Part shown: one piece after another, positions 41,267 to 51,283 of the stretch
Numbering within the stretch: position 1 is the first letter of the stretch
Layout of the letters: every line of letters starts with the position of its first letter
From: Chrysopogon serrulatus
Taxonomy: Eukaryota > Streptophyta > Magnoliopsida > Poales > Poaceae
Reading direction: 5' to 3'
Assembly (NCBI GenBank): GCA_015844335.1
Contig: JADLZL010003559.1
Location: forward strand, 186,001 to 250,000
DNA: 64,000 bases
The notes under the pieces: model-generated
Databases searched by the model: none
Told to the model about the DNA's origin: nothing
Seen by the model: only the letters and a program-made list of their open reading frames with translations
Position numbers and translations under genes: made by a program

Positions 41267-42920
41267 CCAGCTCGCCTTCGCGCTGCCACCTCCGCCACTC
41301 TCTTGGCCTTCGCCGCCACCATGGTGTGGAAGTTGAATTCGTACACCTTTTCGCACCCATGCTAACGTGCATGGAGCCGGGCTGTCCTGCGGGAGACAGT
41401 TGTGTGGGACGCTGGCTGGCGCACGTGCTGTCCGTGCCGCGCGAACTGGGCCGCCCTCGCGGGCGCGATCGCGCGCACGCAGCGGCAGCTAGAGACTAGA
41501 GTCCGCGATGGGAGGGGAGGCGAGTGCTGTAGATGCAGTGCGGACAGGGATGCGGTGGTGGAGACCCACCGCGGCGTACTCGCTGCCGCTAGACGAGGTG
41601 CCCATGGCGGACAACAGACAACAAGCTGGTCGCTGAGCATGGCTTGGGCAGACGTTGGCAGAGTGTGGTGCCGCGCACGATCGAGGCCGTGCCGCCGTGG
41701 TGCAGTTCGGCGCGGCGGAGAGGCTCAGGACTCAGGAGCCACGCGTGGACCAGCATGGGCGCCAGCAATGCCCGCGGCGAGCTCCTGGTGTTGCGCGTGC
41801 GCCGCCACGAGGTCCCGACCAATCCCCTTGTGCTGCGGTCCCACTTGCAGTGCCGCCGTGAGCTGCCGCTCTTCGCCGACGCCAACACCGACCTCGAGAG
41901 CTTCCTTAAGGGCCACGCATGCATACTACCACCGCCTCTGCTGCGTCTAGCTAGCGCCACCCCGACATCGTTTGTCATCATCAAGGACCACGCATGCATA
42001 CTACCACGCACTCATTTAATGAATTCAGATGAGGACTTCTCCGCCAAATCTAAAAATATATCGATATATATGTGGGAAGAGAGTTGACGCAACCTTTAGG
42101 CACTCCGCTCTTGCCCTCCTCCGTTTTTGAGGCCAAGTTGGGTGCACCCTCCTCTTTGGTGGAGCTTCAAAGGGCTCACCACTATTCATCTATTGTACGT
42201 GTTTTGTTAAAAGAATCCGTTTTTCTTTCTCTTCTTCCTCACTGACAGGGTCAATTGAGCTATATTTTTTTAGCTTCACCAACTTTGGCTCCTCTAACAC
42301 ATGATGTCCACACAGGGGCAAAGCTGGAGCTAGCAAGAGCTCAGCCAAACAGCCCGAAAAGAAGGATCGTCGATATTCGATAGGCGAAAAAAGCTAAGGC
42401 AGGCTCAACCCGGACCGGTCGCCTCCTCGTGTGAGAGGTTGGTGGCATCTGACGGTGCGTCTACGGTCTACCCCAGACCAAGCCTCCTCGGCAACGTTGG
42501 GAATTTGTGAGTAGTAGGTGTGGGGGCATTTTGGTCAGGTAAAATGCCTCCGGGTGAATATGTCACTTTATTAAAAGAGAAAAAGGGGGAATGAAATGAA
42601 CAACTAGTCATCTAGTCACGTCATTCCCTATTCGTGTTTATGTCTTATCCCGCTTTCGCTTAGAGGGAGGGGTCCCTTCTCCATCGTAGGAGTAGGTGAC
42701 GTCACTGGAGCAAAGAGGTGGGGTCCCGCACTACTTGTAGATCTTGCATAGGGTTTGTTTTGATTGTGTGGTTAAAAGTTTAGTTGTTTAAAGTTGAAGG
42801 CCGTATTTAGATTATTTTAGCGTATTTGTGTGGTATAATGAACTAATGATATTTTTGTGAAGTTGATCACGGTTAGATATTATTTTAAACTATTTTTTGA
42901 GCCTTGAAATCCAAAGTTGT
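41267..42920. other. GC-rich then AT-rich stretch without a recognised gene
   Basis: 41270-42090 is GC-rich with overlapping open frames (up to 182 codons). One phase contains GELLVLRVRRHEVPTNPLVL and DANTDLESFLKG, which could be a decayed protein fragment, but I cannot name it. A 17-base repeat with CACGCATGCATACTACCAC occurs at 41915 and 41990. From 42100 on nothing is recognised. Confidence 0.35.
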
Positions 42921-42989
42921 CAATTTTAGTAGCAAAATTTCAGAAAATGAGATCCAACGAGAAAACCAAAGGAAAAATTAGGACAGTGA

Positions 42990-44309
42990 CAGGAGACTAC
43001 TTTCTGAATATCTACACATATGTCACCACTCAAAGAAAGAAATCATAGTCCTCGAGCTAGACTTTGAGAAAGCGTTTGATAAGATTGAACACAGAGCAAT
43101 AATCTCAATAATGGAGGCAAAAGGATTTGGACAACAATGGATATCTTGGATAGAGAATATCTTTAGCTCTGGGACATCAAAAGGTTCTATTAAATGGGGT
43201 ACCTGGCAAAACAGTACACTGCAGAAGGGGTGTAAGGCAGGGTGACCCATTGTCACCACTTCTCTTCGTTCTTGCGGCTGATTATCTCCAAGAGCTAATA
43301 AATAGAGCCAAACTTATGGGTCTGATGAAACTCCCAATCCCCTCTCAATCATCAAGTGATTTCCCTGTGATTCAATACGCTGATGACACCCTGATCATCA
43401 TGGAAGCAGACACAGCTCAATTTGTTCTTTCTCAAAACCCTGCTTCAAAACTTCTCAGATTCAACCGGACTGAAGGTAAATTACAATAAGTCCATGATGC
43501 TGCCAATCAATGTCTCAGAATAAAAATTAGAATACCTCGCCAAAACATTTGGATGCTCAAAGGGAAGCTTTCCTTTCACTTATCTGGGTCTTCCAATGGG
43601 CCTAACAAAGCCAAGAGTTCAGGAATATTTGCCCCTTGTAACCAAATGTGAAAGAAGACTAGGAGGCATGTCCTCAATGCTCAATCAGGCAGGAGACTAC
43701 AAATCATGAATGCAGTTTTGACAGCACTTCCAACATACTTCATGTGTTCCCTAGAAATTCCAAAGGCAGTCCTAAAGCAAATTAACAAATTTAGAAAGCA
43801 TTGTCTATGGAGAGGATCAAATATAAATGGAACAGTACAACCAAAAGCTGCATGGGAGATGGTTTGTCTACCAAAGCAAGATGGGGGGCTGGGATTGAAA
43901 CTCAGAATCAAGCTCTGCTCATGAAAAACTTGGACAAAATTTTCAATTAAAAAGATATCCCTTGGGTCAACTTAGTATGGGAGAAACACTACAGGAATGG
44001 AAAACTTCCAGGGACAGTCAGGAAAGGATCCTTTTGGTGGAGAGATGTGCTTAAACTGCTATCACAGTTCAAGGAAATTACAGTCATCCAAGTCAAAAAT
44101 GGAGAAACATGCATGTTTTGGCAAGACAAATGGCAAAATAGAAACTTACAACAAGAAATGCCTGAATGTTACTCTTTTACAAAAAATAAGGCCATCTCTG
44201 TCAGCAAGGCTTTTGGCTTACAGAACCTCAATGACATGTTCCATCTTCCTCTGTCTCAAGTAGCCTTTGGTCAGAAACAAATGCTTCAACAGTTGATGGA
44301 TGATAGGTA
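42990..44309 (+). pseudogene. LINE reverse transcriptase, degenerate
   Basis: Landmarks of an L1-clade reverse transcriptase appear in order, across phases: ELDFEKAFDKIEH near 43060, the RRGVRQGDPLSPLLF block near 43225, the catalytic QYADDTLI near 43372, KVNYNKS near 43475, FTYLGLPMG near 43580, LPTYFMCSLEIPK near 43730 and WRGSNINGTVQPKAAWE near 43810. At least four frame changes and two stops interrupt it. The segment ends where Copia-2 inserted. Confidence 0.85.
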
Positions 44310-44314
44310 GCTCC

Positions 44315-44988
44315 TGTTGAAATAATGCGAAATATTCTACCAGATATTATATTGAGGCATATTTCATGAATCAAAAATATTGCTATGAATAAAACCAAAT
44401 ATATAGGATATATTATCTCAGATCGACACATTGCGAATAATACAAGGCCCATAGATATATATCGCAGAAATTCATACCACATGAACACAAATAAAAACAT
44501 GGTTGCGATCTCCCTCATCTATGGACTCACCGAGCAGCGCTCCGTCCTCGTGAAGAGTCGACGAAGAGGTAGCGCGAGACGTAGAAGATCAGCTTCGAGC
44601 GGTCGCGCCGATGCGCTGCCCAGAAACCTGATTGCCGCCCCTCGTGCAGGCTTCTCGACGGCAAGGGTTCGGAGATACCGCTCACTCTCCTCCTCGGGAC
44701 ACGCCGAGAAGAAGAGCCGGCGAGGACCAACAACACAGTATCACAGCACAAATCACCAAGGAAATGAAGAGGTGGAGAATTGCATTGTCATCCCCCTGGA
44801 CGTCTCCAGGGCTCCTTATATAGGAGTTTTGGCCTTCTGATGGCAATTCTCTCCTTAATCACGCCCCACTAATTTCTCTGTTAATTATGGCAGTAAATTT
44901 CCCAATTAATGAGCATTGACATGCACATACTCACGCACATACTTGGCATTTTCAGAAATGGGGCCTCTCCATGGGCCAGATTTCAGCA
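44315..44988 (-). repeat. Copia-2 3' LTR
   Basis: 674 bp, the copy next to the polypurine tract. It differs from the other LTR by small indels near 44600 and 44635 and a few substitutions. Confidence 0.92.
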
Positions 44989-45000
44989 ATCCCCCACCAA
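44989..45000 (-). other. Copia-2 polypurine tract
   Basis: On the minus strand TTGGTGGGGGAT directly precedes the 3' LTR, a standard plus-strand priming tract. Confidence 0.75.
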
Positions 45001-45550
45001 TGCCAAAGAATAATTAAGGAAGTAACAAAGATCAAAGTGCTATAAAACTGTTTATATACTAGCATTTCAGTATAAGTCCCGTACGGGTTGAACTTACACC
45101 TAGAGCCAAAGGATTCATCTTCATGCAGCTGGAGAATGGACTAGGCCTTGAATTCCCAGCTCAATGCATTCAGACTTCACCTGAAGTCAAAGCTAATACT
45201 AGGCTGCCAACGGAACCTCGCCTGACCGGAGCGTTAAAGGTCTGCTCCCATATCTAATAGTGAGCTTTTATTGAGATCGCCCAATCTCAAAACTGCGACC
45301 TATCAGTTATGCTCACATAGGTGTTTTCCTTCAAGAACATCCTGCTGGCTGATATCTTTTCAACGGAAAACATTAAGGCTTAATGCCAACCTTCCAAGCA
45401 GTAAAGAGTACTATAGTTGCCATTTGGACACGGGTACATCTTTTTATGTAAATGTACTCTTTGAGTTACAACAACAACTTGTTTTTCCTATTACCTACTT
45501 CACGGGATCTCCGATCACATAGGATAGGTTACTGTTGAGTTGCAACAAAA
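45001..45550 (-). other. Copia-2 3' untranslated region
   Basis: About 550 bases between the RNase H stop and the polypurine tract, without an open frame of note. It belongs to the element and not to the host. Confidence 0.6.
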
Positions 45551-46090
45551 TTAAATGGGCCTCAGACCCATGTCCTTAGACATCTCAGATATCACATTTC
45601 GTGATAGTCCCTTTGTAAAAGGGTCTGCCAGATTATTTTCAGATCGCACAAAGCTCACAGCTATTACTCCGGAGTTTCTCATTTTTCTGACAGTTTTAAG
45701 CCTCCGCTTAATATGTTTATTGGACTTGGAATTATCCTTAGTATTTGTAACCTGAGCTAGCATTGTTTGGTTATCACAATATACTAGGATAGGTGGTACC
45801 GGCTTCTCAAGCATAGGCAAGTCCATCAACAACTCTCTAAGCCATTCAGCCTCGTTAGTGGCAGTCTCTAGTGCTACAAGTTCTGCTTTAGCCGTGGATT
45901 TTGTCAAGACTGTTTGTTTGCAAGACCTCCACGAAACAGCAGCACCTGCTAGAGTAAACACATAGCCACTAGTAGCTTTGGTCTCATCCGCATCTGAGAT
46001 CCAATTGGCGTCACTGTACCCTTCCAGGACTGGTGGGTAACCTGAATAGTGAATACCAAATTCTTTGGTGCCCTTTAGGTAACGCATCAC
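45551..46090 (-). pseudogene. Copia-2 RNase H domain
   Basis: An open frame in minus orientation reads MRYLKGTKEFGIHYSG, GYSDANWISDADETKATSGY, AVSWRSCKQTVLTKSTAKAE and a KHIKRRLKTVRKM C-terminal part, as in Copia RNase H. It is cut from the reverse transcriptase by a frameshift near 46165 and two in-frame TGA codons between 46145 and 46085. One TGA replaces an expected CGA, and the other replaces an expected GGA. Confidence 0.8.
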
Positions 46091-46145
46091 TCACTCGAGT
46101 GCATTCCAATGAGCATCTCACGGGTTTGATGTAAACCGACTCGGT

Positions 46146-47177
46146 TTACTCACAAAGCATAGGAAATGTCCGGTGTCGGGTGGCACCAGCTAAATACATA
46201 AGGGACCCAATGATTTGTGAGTACCTCGGTTGATCTCTTCCTCGACCTTTAAATTGTCGAAGTTTCACACTCGCATCATAGGGAGTTAGAGCAACTTTAC
46301 AATCCTCAAAGCCAAATCGGCTAAGAATTTTCTCTGAATAATGAGATTGACTCAATGTGATCCCATCCTTTTTTTTAATCAACTTTATATTTAGAATAAC
46401 ATCTGCTGGACCCAAGTCTTTCATATCAAAACACTTAGATAAGAAAGCCTTAGTCTCATTAATCACGGCAGTGCTCGTTCCAAAAATAAGTATGTCGTCA
46501 ACATATAAGCACAATATAATTCCTTCACCCCCACCATAACGGTAGTACACACATTTATCTGCCTCGTTCACGCTGAATCCTGCAGATGTCAAGGTGTTGT
46601 CAAACTTTTCATGCCATTGTTTGGGAGCTTGTTTTAGGCCATATAGTGATTTTATTAATCTACACACTTTGTTCTCCGCTCCAGGAACTATAAAGCCATC
46701 CGGCTGCTCCATATATATTTCTTCCTCTAGCTCCCCATAAAGGAAAGCTGTTTTTACATCCATTTGATGGATGTGTAAACCATAGGAAGCTGCCAATGCA
46801 AGCAGAACTCTAATAGAAGCAATCCGGGCTACAGGAGAGTAGGTATCAAAGAAATCCTCTCCTTCCTTTTGGGTGAAACCTTTGGCCACTAGTCTTGCCT
46901 TGTACTTGTCAATAGTACCATCAGGCTTCAACTTCTTTTTAAATATCCACTTACATCCAACTGGTTTACACCCGCTTGGACAATCAGTGATCTCCCAAGT
47001 CCCATTGGACATAATTGACTCCATCTCACTACGGACTGCTTCCTTCCAAGACTCAAAGATCGGGAGATGCATAAGCTTCTGAAAGTGTGGATGGAACATC
47101 ATCCACGAGATAAACGATAAAGTCATCACCAAAAGATTTCGCAATCCTTGGCCTCTTACTCCTGCGTGGAGCCTCAT
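46146..47177 (-). pseudogene. Copia-2 reverse transcriptase
   Basis: The frame reads the Copia reverse transcriptase in order: FESWKEAVRSEMESI, GCKWIFKKKLKPDG, YKARLVAKGFTQKEGEDF, MDVKTAFLYGELEEEIYMEQ, SLYGLKQAPKQWHEKFD, the catalytic LCLYVDDILIFG near 46500, and DMKDLGPADVILNIKL. It joins the upstream polyprotein by a phase change between about 47100 and 47060, where the two frames overlap. The frame fails at its 3' end near 46165. Confidence 0.85.
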
Positions 47178-49473
47178 AGACTATGTCATTATCTTCCTCG
47201 GACGTATCCTGTTCACTATCTGTTCCGTCATTTGGTTCGGGTGGAGTAAACTCGTTTGGTAGTGCATAATCACTTGTTTTGCTTATGCCTGCAGCTTTCA
47301 TGGGATACACATCCTCAAAAAATGAAGCATCTCTCGACTCCATGATAGTATTAGTGCTCAGCTCAGGAGTTTCTGATTTAACAACTAAAAATCTATAAGC
47401 CGTGCTGTTTTGTGCGTAACCCAAAAATACACAGTCAACTGTTTTGGGTCCAAGCTTTCTCTTTTTCGGCATAGGTATATTTACTTTTGCCAAACAGCCC
47501 CAGGAACGCAGAAAATTGACATTAGGCTTACGCCCCTTCCATCCCTCATAAGGAGTGACCTCTTTGTTATTTGTCACAACCCTGTTTAGGACAAAAGTTG
47601 CTGTCAAAATAGCTTCCCCCCACCATTCATAGGACATACCGGAACTCTCTAACATGGCATTTACCAAGTCTGTAAGTGTCCGATTTTTCCTCTCAGCCAC
47701 TCCATTTGATTGAGGTGAATATGGTGGTGTAGTTTCATGGATTATACCATGTTCAGCACAAAATCGAGAGAACTCATTGGAGATATATTCTCCTCCACGA
47801 TCATCACGTAAACGCTTAATCTTTCTCTCAAGCTGGTTTTCAACCTCGGCCTTAAAGATTTTAAAATAGTTAAAAGCCTCATCTTTTGTTTTTAGCAGGT
47901 ATACATAGCAATAACGTGTAGCATCATCTATTAAAGTCATGAAATATCTCTTGCCTCCTCTAGTCAACAATCCATTCATCTCACATAGATCAGAATGAAT
48001 AAGATCTAATGGTGCCAAATCTCTTTTTTCCTCTAAACTCTTAAAAGGTTTTCGAGGTTGTTTCGCTTGAACACACGATTGGCACTTTGATCCTTTAACT
48101 ATATCAAGTTTTGGAATTAACTGTAATCTGGACATTCGAGCAATGGTGTCAAAATTAATATGACAGAAACGTGAGTGCCACACATTGGACTCACTAAATT
48201 TATTAACCATGGATGCAACATTCAAACGAAAATTTGGGTCAATTATATTTAGGCGAAACAATCCACCTTTCTCATAGCCTTTACCAACAAAGTTCCCAAA
48301 TTTAGATATTACAACTTTATTGGACTCAAATACTAACTTATAACCATCTCGACATAACAAGGATCCACTAATGAGATTCCTGTTTATTGACGGAGCATGC
48401 TGCACGTTCCTCAAGTGGACAATCTTCCCTGAAGATAGCTTCAGTTCGACCATACCAACACCAAGAACAGGCGCAGCTGATCCGTTCCCCATCAAGACGG
48501 AGGAAGTCCGTTTTCCCTGGTAAGAAGAAAACAAAGACATGTCAGAGCATACATGTATATTTGCACCAGTATCAACCAACCAATCTATAGATTGAAATGC
48601 TGAAAATATTACTGGAATTTTACCATACCCAGAGGTGTCACCCTTCTCATTGTTATCACCGCTGATGGTGACATTCACCTTTTTGTCTTTGCGGAAGCGG
48701 CAATTCTTCGCAAGATGCCCTTCTTTGCCACACACAAAGCATGCCCTGCTCTTGTCTTCCTTCTCAGATTTCTTCTTGAAGTTAGTGGTTTTCTTAGGCT
48801 TTCCACCACTCTGCATTTTCGCTTTGCCCTTGCCCTTGTTGTTGGATCTGTTCACTGCGATGTTTGCACTTGCCCATTGTCCCTCAGTAGAAGTTCCAGG
48901 AGCATCCTTTGCCCTTGCCTTTTCTTCCACATCGAGAGCTATCACAAGATTCTCCGTGGAGATATCCTCTCTTTTGTGTTTCAGACTTGTGGCAAAATCC
49001 CTCCATGAAGCAGGGAGTTTGGCAATAATGCCCACTGCCACAAATCTGTCCGGCAAAGGACAACCCAAATTTGTGATCTCTCCAACAAGTAGCAGCATCT
49101 CATGAGCCTGTGCAACTATCGACTTTCCAGCATCAAAGCTGTAGTCATAAAATTGCTCACAGGTATAGAGTAAGCGTCCACCTTCAGAGACCGCAAATTT
49201 GCGCTCAAGCGCATCCCACAACTCTGTGGGATCTGTATAATGCATGTACACATCGTAGAGTTGATCCGACAACACGGTCAAGATGCATCCAAGTGCAGTA
49301 TCTTTTGCACTAGGAAAAGCAGCAGACTGCTCAACCGTGAATGGCATTACTGGATGGATCACCCACCACAGCCCCAAAGACATGAGCCAAAACTTGACTC
49401 TTGTCTGCCATCTACGGAAGTTCAGTCCACCACCAAACCTCTCAGGTTTCATTGCATCCGAAGCACCAGCCAT
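47053..49473 (-). CDS. Copia-2 gag-protease-integrase polyprotein
   Basis: The most likely start is the ATG at 49473 (MAGASDAMKPERFGG), giving 806 residues. Gag covers about 1-230, with the FRRWQTRVKFWL start typical of plant Copia. A basic KGKGK linker and one CCHC knuckle (CFVCGKEGHLAKNC, about residue 245) follow. The protease has WLVDTGANIHVC near residue 300. The integrase has its zinc region (HSRFCH and CQSC, about 430-466) and core residues in IHSDLCEMNG, RDDRGGEYIS and SNGVAERKNRT (about 494-593). It also has the GYAQNSTAYR segment and an acidic C-terminal tail. This part is fully open, and the frame also extends upstream without a stop into the LTR, to 49716. Confidence 0.88.
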   Translation of the reverse strand: MAGASDAMKPERFGGGLNFRRWQTRVKFWLMSLGLWWVIHPVMPFTVEQSAAFPSAKDTALGCILTVLSDQLYDVYMHYTDPTELWDALERKFAVSEGGRLLYTCEQFYDYSFDAGKSIVAQAHEMLLLVGEITNLGCPLPDRFVAVGIIAKLPASWRDFATSLKHKREDISTENLVIALDVEEKARAKDAPGTSTEGQWASANIAVNRSNNKGKGKAKMQSGGKPKKTTNFKKKSEKEDKSRACFVCGKEGHLAKNCRFRKDKKVNVTISGDNNEKGDTSGYGKIPVIFSAFQSIDWLVDTGANIHVCSDMSLFSSYQGKRTSSVLMGNGSAAPVLGVGMVELKLSSGKIVHLRNVQHAPSINRNLISGSLLCRDGYKLVFESNKVVISKFGNFVGKGYEKGGLFRLNIIDPNFRLNVASMVNKFSESNVWHSRFCHINFDTIARMSRLQLIPKLDIVKGSKCQSCVQAKQPRKPFKSLEEKRDLAPLDLIHSDLCEMNGLLTRGGKRYFMTLIDDATRYCYVYLLKTKDEAFNYFKIFKAEVENQLERKIKRLRDDRGGEYISNEFSRFCAEHGIIHETTPPYSPQSNGVAERKNRTLTDLVNAMLESSGMSYEWWGEAILTATFVLNRVVTNNKEVTPYEGWKGRKPNVNFLRSWGCLAKVNIPMPKKRKLGPKTVDCVFLGYAQNSTAYRFLVVKSETPELSTNTIMESRDASFFEDVYPMKAAGISKTSDYALPNEFTPPEPNDGTDSEQDTSEEDNDIVYEAPRRSKRPRIAKSFGDDFIVYLVDDVPSTLSEAYASPDL

Positions 49474-49493
49474 TGCTGAATTAGAATAAACGC

Positions 49494-49512
49494 ACCAATC
49501 AGGTTTCTGGAT
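49494..49512 (-). other. Copia-2 primer-binding position, not tRNA-like
   Basis: In element orientation the LTR is followed by AT and then CCAGAAACCTGATTGGTGCG. It does not start with TGG and does not match the initiator-Met site TGGTATCAGAGC. The 15 bases CCAGAAACCTGATTG are the exact complement, at RNA level, of a segment inside the LTR (49818-49832; second copy 44619-44633). Confidence 0.7.
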
Positions 49513-50185
49513 TGTTGAAATAATGCGAAATATTCTACCAGATATTATATTGAGGCATATTTCATGAATCAAAAATATTGCTATGAATAAAACCAAATAT
49601 ATAGGATATATTATCTCAGATCGACACATTGCGAATAATACAAGGCCCATAGATATATATCGCAGAAATTCATACCACATGAACACAAATAAAAACATGG
49701 TTGCGATCTCCCTCATCTATGGACTCACCGAGCAGCGCTCCGTCCTCGTGAAGAGTCGACGAAGAGGCAGCGCGAGACGTAGAAGATCAGCTTCGGCGGT
49801 CGCGCCCGATGCGCTGCCCAGAAACCTGATTGCCCCCTCGTGCAGGCTTCTCGACGGCAAGGGTTGGGAGATACCGCTCACTCTCCTCCTCGGGACACGC
49901 CGAGAAGAAGAGCCGGCGAGGACCAACAACACAGTATCACAGCACAAATCACCAAGGAAATGAAGAGGTGGAGAATTGCATTGTCATCCCCCTGGACGTC
50001 TCCAGGGCTCCTTATATAGGAGTTTTGGCCTTCTGATGGCAATTCTCTCCTTAATCACGCCCCACTAATTTCTCTGTTAATTATGGCAGTAAATTTCCCA
50101 ATTAACAGAGCATTGACATGCACATACTCACGCACATACTTGGCATTTTCAGAAATGGGGCCTCTCCATGGGCCAGATTTCAGCA
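49513..50185 (-). repeat. Copia-2 5' LTR with promoter
   Basis: 673 bp. On the minus strand a TATA box (CCTATATAAGG) lies near 50020-50010, so transcription should start near 49985. A hairpin CCCTGGAGACGTCCAGGG sits just downstream (49989-50006). The segment complementary to the primer-binding position lies at 49832-49818, in the transcribed part. Confidence 0.9.
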
Positions 50186-50364
50186 GCTCCAAGTTGAGCA
50201 AGATATCTGGTCATACAATTGGGGGTCCAAAAATTTCTCCTCTTCAGGAGCTTATAAGTTTCTGACCGGACACCATCCATGTGAACCAGCTTTTGCCTGG
50301 ATATGGAAAAGTTGCTGCCAGCCCAAACATAGTCTTCTCCTAGCTGCTTTTGAAGGATAGACTA

Positions 50365-50607
50365 GGCCTTGTTCTCTTTCACAAATTTACGCAAGTTTAT
50401 TCACTCTCTCTCCATCACATCAATTTATACCCGCATGTATGGAGCATTAATTGTAAGTAAAAAAAATAAGTAATTATACAGTTTAGTTGTAAATTACGAG
50501 ACGGATCTTTTGAGTCTAGTTAAATCACGATTGGACAATATTTATCAAATACAAACGAAAATGTTACAGTGCTTCACATGCAAGTTTCTTACAACTTGAA
50601 CAAGGCC
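50365..50607. mobile_element. MITE inside the LINE, GGCCTTGTTC ends
   Basis: The inverted ends GGCCTTGTTC and GAACAAGGCC are flanked by TA (or CTA, if one end base is shared). Removing 50365-50607 and one TA restores the LINE reading frame across the site (KDRLSTRNI), which fixes the borders. The interior (ATGTATGGAGCATTAATTGT, TTAAATCACGATTGGACAAT) resembles the MITE at 32768. The superfamily is uncertain. Confidence 0.8.
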
Positions 50608-51017
50608 TAAGTACTAGAAACATCTTGAGAAGAAAAAACATGGGTCTCGATGACTTCAGTTGTGCTCTTTGTAATCAAGGAACTGAAGAGACAGTTCAGC
50701 ATCTCTTCTTTCACTGTCAATTTGCCCAACAATGCTGGGGATTCATCAACCTGGTAATCTCTGAAGATGAGGGAGTTTTCGAGAATCTGAATGCCATCAA
50801 AGCGCAACTCCAGTCGCAGTTTTTCATGGAAGCTTTCATCTTGATGTGCTGGACAATTTGGACAGCAAGGAATGAGCTGATCTTCAGAGCAAACCAGATG
50901 AGCATGCAAGATTGCAAGAGATGCTTCTTCAAGGAAATCGAATTACTTCGACTCCGTGTGAAGTCAGGATATTCCCTCCTTTTCGATTCATGGATTGCTT
51001 CTTTAAGCCCATCTTAA
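50608..51017 (+). pseudogene. LINE ORF2 C-terminal zinc-finger domain (zf-RVT)
   Basis: The phase reads RRKNMGLDDFSCALCNQGTE, then ETVQHLFFHCQFAQQCW, with the C-x2-C...H-x4/5-C pattern of the zinc-binding domain that ends plant LINE ORF2 proteins. It continues with MCWTIWTARNELIF and a stop at 51015-51017. This short part is open. The preceding piece at 50191-50358 (DIWSYNWGSKNFSSSGAYKFL) belongs to the same protein. Confidence 0.8.
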
Positions 51018-51227
51018 TTTTTGTTTTTTCTCTCATTTTCTTTGTATCTTTCTTTGTGTCTTGAGCTTTCCTGATGAGTTTTTGGCTCATCCTTACTGTA
51101 TTAAACCCTTTTTGATTCAATAAAATCCTGTAGGGACTGCGGTCCCTCCAGTTCAATAAAAAAAAAACAGCCTACCGACTAAAAACTATCGACAGAACTA
51201 GCCTGACAGACTTTCTAACATGGATGA

Positions 51228-51229
51228 TG

Positions 51230-51283
<54 letters not shown>
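51228..51283. repeat. (AAT)n microsatellite
   Basis: About 18 TAA/AAT units. Confidence 0.95.

Larger units (their letters stand above)
44315..50185 (-). mobile_element. Copia-2: Ty1-copia retrotransposon inserted in the LINE
   Basis: The LTRs lie at 44315-44988 and 49513-50185, with TG...CA ends. They are flanked by a perfect 5-bp duplication GCTCC (44310-44314 and 50186-50190). The element is on the minus strand: 5' LTR on the right, then gag-protease-integrase in one long frame, then reverse transcriptase and RNase H after a frameshift. The LTRs differ only at a handful of positions, so the insertion is recent and younger than the LINE. The primer-binding position is atypical (see 49494-49512). 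Confidence 0.93.
42925..51167 (+). mobile_element. L1-type LINE, 5'-truncated, split by Copia-2 and a MITE
   Basis: Plus-strand sequence at 42925-44309 encodes a non-LTR reverse transcriptase, and 50191-51017 continues the same protein to its C-terminal zinc-finger domain. It is followed by a short 3' untranslated region and an A-run at 51158-51167. The two parts join in phase when Copia-2 and one copy of its GCTCC duplication are removed. The element lacks ORF1, the endonuclease and the start of the reverse transcriptase, the usual outcome of incomplete LINE insertion. Stops and frame changes show it is dead. Confidence 0.88.

Noticed and set aside
41402..42087. Overlapping frames up to 182 codons in GC-rich sequence
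   Set aside because: No family recognised; frames overlap on both strands, as expected of GC-rich DNA. A decayed protein remains possible.
44228..44518. A 96-codon minus-strand frame in the Copia-2 3' LTR
   Set aside because: It is the LTR copy of the hydrophobic leader upstream of gag; here it runs into LINE sequence and is not a gene.
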